This document shows positions 4,503 to 6,467 of a DNA stretch of 6,467 bases, piece after piece; the first letter of the stretch is position 1, and every line of letters starts with the position of its first letter. The stretch spans positions 1 through 6,467 of the forward strand of contig JAFNXT010000295.1 in assembly GCA_017378975.1 (NCBI GenBank). Direction: 5' to 3'. Origin of the DNA: Oscillospiraceae bacterium. GTDB lineage: Bacteria; Bacillota; Clostridia; Oscillospirales; Oscillospiraceae. Below the pieces are notes generated by a model. It searched no databases. It was not told the origin of the DNA and was given only the letters and a program-made list of their open reading frames with translations. A program made the position numbers and the translations under genes.

Positions 4503-5209
4503 ACATCCTCCTTCTTCGCCACCACGAACCATGTGGTCCCATGGCCTTCCGCCCCCGGCAGATGATCGTCGAAGCTGACCACCCGGAAGCCGCTCCGCTG
4601 AAGGGCCTCCCGGACCGCCGTCGGCTCGTGGATCGTCTCCCGGATCACCTCTTCGAACAGGAGCCGCTCTCCCTCATAGACCCGGATCGTCAGGGCCACC
4701 CGATCCGCTCCGGGCCGGGTCATTTGGAACCAGATCCGCTGACCGTCGGTATGCTCCATCTCGAAGGGCTCGCTGGTGGACACTTCCCGTTCATTGAGAA
4801 GATCGAACACGAAATATCCCCCGGGGGCAGTGTAGTCATAGACGTTCCGGAAGATCTGCTCCACATCCGAAAGAGCCGGGATATGGTTCAAAGCGTCCCC
4901 TGTGCAGGTCACCAGGTCATACTGTCCCTCCGGCCGGAAGGTGATCATATCGGCCACAGCATAAGAGATCTCCGTCCCGTGTGCTCTGGCGATCTGGATC
5001 ATGCCCCCGGACAGATCCATACCGGAGACCCGGATCCCATACCCTTGGAGGATCCTGCACAGCACTCCGGTGCCACAGGCCAGATCCATGGCGCTCCGGG
5101 GCCGGATCTGCTGTCGGTCCATCCATGCCAGAAGCTCCTGCCCGAAAACTTCCGGATAGTAGTTCCAGCCGAACTCGTCATAGACTTTACAAAAAACATC
5201 GCTGTACAA
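4499..5209 (-). CDS. class I SAM-dependent methyltransferase (second)
   Basis: A complete 236-aa methyltransferase. The N-terminus SDVFCKVYDEFGWNYYPEVF is the usual substrate-side helix. Motif I is AMDLACGTGVLCRIL (residues 40-54), the ribose-binding acidic residue is in GMDLS (D65), the acidic loop is AVADMITF (D87), motif IV is YDLVTCTGDALNHI (97-110), and APGGYFVFDLLNERE (128-142) follows. The C-terminus ends in an antiparallel hairpin, FRVVSFDDHLPG then GTTWFVVAKKE. The acceptor is unknown. The start is TTG at 5209: GAGGG lies 7 nt upstream and overlaps the stop of the preceding gene, no ATG lies near, and the N-terminal family pattern begins there. It is the middle gene of a three-gene operon, 10 nt after the ribbon protein. 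It is not an obvious recent duplicate of the methyltransferase at 1455-2222, as identity is limited to the motifs. Confidence 0.92.
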   Translation of the reverse strand: MYSDVFCKVYDEFGWNYYPEVFGQELLAWMDRQQIRPRSAMDLACGTGVLCRILQGYGIRVSGMDLSGGMIQIARAHGTEISYAVADMITFRPEGQYDLVTCTGDALNHIPALSDVEQIFRNVYDYTAPGGYFVFDLLNEREVSTSEPFEMEHTDGQRIWFQMTRPGADRVALTIRVYEGERLLFEEVIRETIHEPTAVREALQRSGFRVVSFDDHLPGAEGHGTTWFVVAKKEDV

Positions 5210-5219
5210 ATCGGGTCCC

Positions 5220-5423
5220 TCAGCTTTCGTATTCCGTCTCGAAGGTCCCGGCCTTCAGCACGAAGCCACAGCCGCAACGCTCATCCGCGACCAGCGTGCC
5301 GGTCTGACCCACAGCACCGCCCATCTTGATGAACACCTCCACATAGTCACCACATCCCGGACATCGGACCTCCACCAACCGAGGAGTCCCTTTCCCGTCC
5401 TGACATCCATTGAACAAACTCAT
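5220..5423 (-). CDS. small four-cysteine (zinc ribbon-like) protein
   Basis: A 67-aa protein beginning MSLFNGCQDGKGTPRLVEVR. Two cysteine knuckles, CPGC (C21, C24) and CGC (C50, C52), are separated by a 25-residue beta-rich stretch and could hold one zinc or iron ion; an extra Cys lies at position 7. The Cys-x2-Cys / Cys-x-Cys spacing differs from rubredoxin (x2 and x2), so it is more likely a structural zinc ribbon. I do not recognise a named family. ATG 5423 follows GGGAGG by 8 nt. It is the first gene of the leftward operon and has a near-consensus promoter. Its stop overlaps the ribosome binding site of the next gene, so the methyltransferase is probably translated in step with it. It might serve as a partner or substrate-binding accessory of that enzyme, which is inference. 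Confidence 0.8.
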   Translation of the reverse strand: MSLFNGCQDGKGTPRLVEVRCPGCGDYVEVFIKMGGAVGQTGTLVADERCGCGFVLKAGTFETEYES

Positions 5424-5452
5424 GCGCTGGACCTCCCAAAGCGTTTTCCACC

Positions 5453-5481
5453 ATTATAGCATCACCGTCCCCATTTGTCGA
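5453..5481 (-). promoter_or_regulatory. promoter of the ribbon-methyltransferase-TIGR04076 operon
   Basis: Reading leftward, TCGACA (5481-5476, 5 of 6) and TATAAT (5458-5453, perfect, with extended TGC) are separated by 17 nt. Transcription would start near 5446 with a leader of about 22 nt. This is among the strongest promoters of the window and is divergent from the MerR promoter, with about 42 nt between the two -35 boxes. Confidence 0.85.
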
Positions 5482-5501
5482 GGGATCTGCCATATGGGGA
5501 C
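5467..5501. promoter_or_regulatory. possible operator: inverted repeat flanking the leftward -35
   Basis: GTCCCCAT (5467-5474) and ATGGGGAC (5494-5501) are a perfect 8-bp inverted repeat separated by 19 nt. They bracket the -35 box (5476-5481) of the operon promoter. A separate 8-bp palindrome, CCATATGG (5490-5497), overlaps the right arm. A regulator binding here would block or activate the leftward promoter. The binding protein is unknown; the MerR regulator encoded next door is the obvious candidate. Confidence 0.35.
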
Positions 5502-5523
5502 CATCAAAAAACGATCTTTCCTC

Positions 5524-5554
5524 TTGACACTCCCCTAACGTCATGCTTTATAAT
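5524..5554 (+). promoter_or_regulatory. MerR-type promoter with 19-bp spacer
   Basis: TTGACA (5524-5529) and TATAAT (5549-5554), both perfect, are separated by 19 nt instead of 17. Overlong spacers are the hallmark of promoters that MerR-family regulators activate by twisting the DNA. The spacer contains CCCTAACGT (5532-5540), similar to half of operators I recall for TipAS-type MerR proteins, but the right half is not symmetrical. Transcription would start near 5561, with a leader of about 17 nt. Confidence 0.75.
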
Positions 5555-5577
5555 GACCCCAGACAGGAGGTGGATCC

Positions 5578-6309
5578 ATGAAGACAGTCAAAGAAGTGAG
5601 TAGGATCACCGGCATCAGCGTCCGTACCTTGCATCACTACGACGCCATCGGTCTGCTGAAGCCCAGCCGACTCACGGAGTCCGGATATCGGCTTTATGAC
5701 GATGAAGCCATAGAACGGCTGTGCATGATCCTGATCTACCGTGAGCTGGGGCTTTCGCTGAAGGAGATCCGCGCCGTTCTGGATGCCCCGGACTACGACC
5801 GGGACCGCACGCTGGAGCATCAGATCGGGCTGATGCAGAAAAAACGGGACCAATTACAGGACCGTATCACCCTTGCCAAAGGGATATCGACCATAGGAGT
5901 GAAGTATATGGACTTTGAGAATTTCGATCAAAGAAAAATGGACGAGTATGGCGCTCAGGCCAAGGCCCTCTACGGGAAGACCGAAGCCTATCAGGAGTAC
6001 GCCGCCAAAGCCAGTAACCGCACGAAGCAACAGGAACAGGCCCTTGGGGATCAGGTCATGGCGTTTTTCGTCCGTCTGGGTCAAATGCGCCCCATGGACC
6101 CCAGCGCCCCGGAGGCCCAGGCTTGGGCCAAGGAACTGCAGACCTTCTTTACCCAGAATTTCTATACCTGTACCCCCCAGATCCTGAAAAGCCTTGCCGA
6201 AAGCTACGCCGGCGGCGGCAGCATGACCGAGAACATCGATAACGCCGGTGGCCCCGGCACCGGTGCCTTCGCCAAAGAAGTCATCGACCGCTACGTAGAA
6301 GGCCTGTGA
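5578..6309 (+). CDS. MerR family regulator with TipAS ligand-binding domain
   Basis: A complete 243-aa transcription regulator. Residues 1-70 are a MerR DNA-binding domain: KEVSRITGISVRTLHHYDAI, the wing LLKPSRLTESGYRLYDD, and the second helix pair YRELGLSLKEIRAVLD. A dimerising coiled coil follows (about 76-105, HQIGLMQKKRDQLQDRI). Residues about 115-243 match TipAS, the drug-binding half of Streptomyces TipAL. The motif FYTCTPQILKSLAESY (195-210) keeps a conserved cysteine (C198), in the region where TipAL reacts with thiopeptide antibiotics, and MTENIDNAGGPGTGAF (216-231) is the typical end. It probably senses a hydrophobic or thiopeptide-like compound; no effector can be named. ATG 5578 follows AGGAGG by 7 nt. 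Its 19-bp-spacer promoter suggests self-activation, and it is divergent from the ribbon-methyltransferase operon. Confidence 0.95.
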   Translation: MKTVKEVSRITGISVRTLHHYDAIGLLKPSRLTESGYRLYDDEAIERLCMILIYRELGLSLKEIRAVLDAPDYDRDRTLEHQIGLMQKKRDQLQDRITLAKGISTIGVKYMDFENFDQRKMDEYGAQAKALYGKTEAYQEYAAKASNRTKQQEQALGDQVMAFFVRLGQMRPMDPSAPEAQAWAKELQTFFTQNFYTCTPQILKSLAESYAGGGSMTENIDNAGGPGTGAFAKEVIDRYVEGL

Positions 6310-6378
6310 AGAAAAACACCAAACATATCCCAGCCACCGCGACCTTGATCATGCCTGCAGTCACAAACACGACACGGA

Positions 6379-6400
6379 CCGTCCCATCCATAGGGGACGG
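6379..6400. repeat. small GC-rich hairpin after the MerR gene
   Basis: CCGTCCC (6379-6385) pairs with GGGACGG (6394-6400) around an 8-nt loop. No T-run follows, so it is a poor terminator; no other terminator is visible for the MerR gene before the window ends. It may be part of the same intergenic repeat as the neighbouring palindromes. Confidence 0.4.
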
Positions 6401-6412
6401 GGGACAGCCAGC

Positions 6413-6467
6413 CGCCCTACAGCAGCGATGATCCTCCCCCCCTGTAGGGCGAGGGCATGCCCTCGCC
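6413..6467. repeat. palindromic intergenic repeat, cut by right edge
   Basis: Two nested dyads lie here. CGCCCTACAG (6413-6422) pairs with CTGTAGGGCG (6442-6451), 10 bp with a 19-nt loop. Overlapping it, GGCGAGGGCATGCCCTCGCC (6448-6467) is a perfect 20-bp palindrome reaching the window end. The 'TGTAGGGCGAGGGCATGCCCTCGCC' style matches dispersed REP-like intergenic repeats I associate with GC-rich gut Clostridia. The copy is incomplete because of the window edge. The remainder of 6310-6412 holds no gene that I can support. Confidence 0.6.

Noticed and set aside
1..6467. CRISPR array, tRNA, rRNA, intact transposase or phage genes
   Set aside because: No regularly spaced repeats, no tRNA-like cloverleaf with a TTCRA arm, and no transposase, integrase or structural phage motifs were seen in the window.

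Overview
The window looks like a chromosomal stretch from a strictly anaerobic, GC-rich Clostridia-type Firmicute, possibly of the Oscillospiraceae kind. Reasons are strong AGGAGG-like ribosome binding sites, sigma-A promoters often with an extended TGn -10, compact operons joined by ATGA overlaps, a rubredoxin, a desulfoferrodoxin-like domain, and families common in gut Clostridia (DUF3786, TIGR04076, LURP-one/YxjI, TipAS-type MerR). This placement is inferred from composition and gene content only. No tRNA, rRNA, CRISPR array or intact transposase was seen.

Left part (1-2284, all minus strand): one operon reads leftward from a good promoter at 2284-2256. Its order is a SAM-dependent methyltransferase, a 100-aa DUF3592-like protein, a DUF1349 protein and a DUF3786 protein that runs off the left edge. 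Junctions are short or overlapping. Just upstream, and insulated by a terminator, is a 51-aa rubredoxin on the same strand with its own promoter and a leader of about 136 nt.

Centre (2492-4203): between rubredoxin and the next gene lies an AT-richer islet. It carries a promoter, a ribosome binding site, an ATG that stops after two codons, and a long terminator hairpin, so it is a decayed gene or a small RNA. Rightward from there is the most notable gene: an XRE-type DNA-binding domain fused to a complete desulfoferrodoxin-like module (Cys4 centre plus His4Cys superoxide-reductase site). Next come a LURP-one/YxjI family protein with its own promoter and a bidirectional terminator.

Right part (4203-6467): a leftward operon of a small four-cysteine ribbon protein, a second SAM methyltransferase and a TIGR04076 protein is divergent from a rightward MerR/TipAS regulator. 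The regulator's promoter has the 19-bp spacer typical of MerR-controlled promoters, and the shared intergenic region holds an 8-bp inverted repeat around the leftward -35. The right edge enters a GC-rich palindromic intergenic repeat.

Together: rubredoxin is the classical electron donor of desulfoferrodoxin/superoxide reductase, so the rubredoxin and the HTH-desulfoferrodoxin fusion make a plausible oxygen- or superoxide-response locus in an anaerobe. The MerR regulator plausibly controls itself and perhaps the divergent methyltransferase operon. Both links are inference from position.
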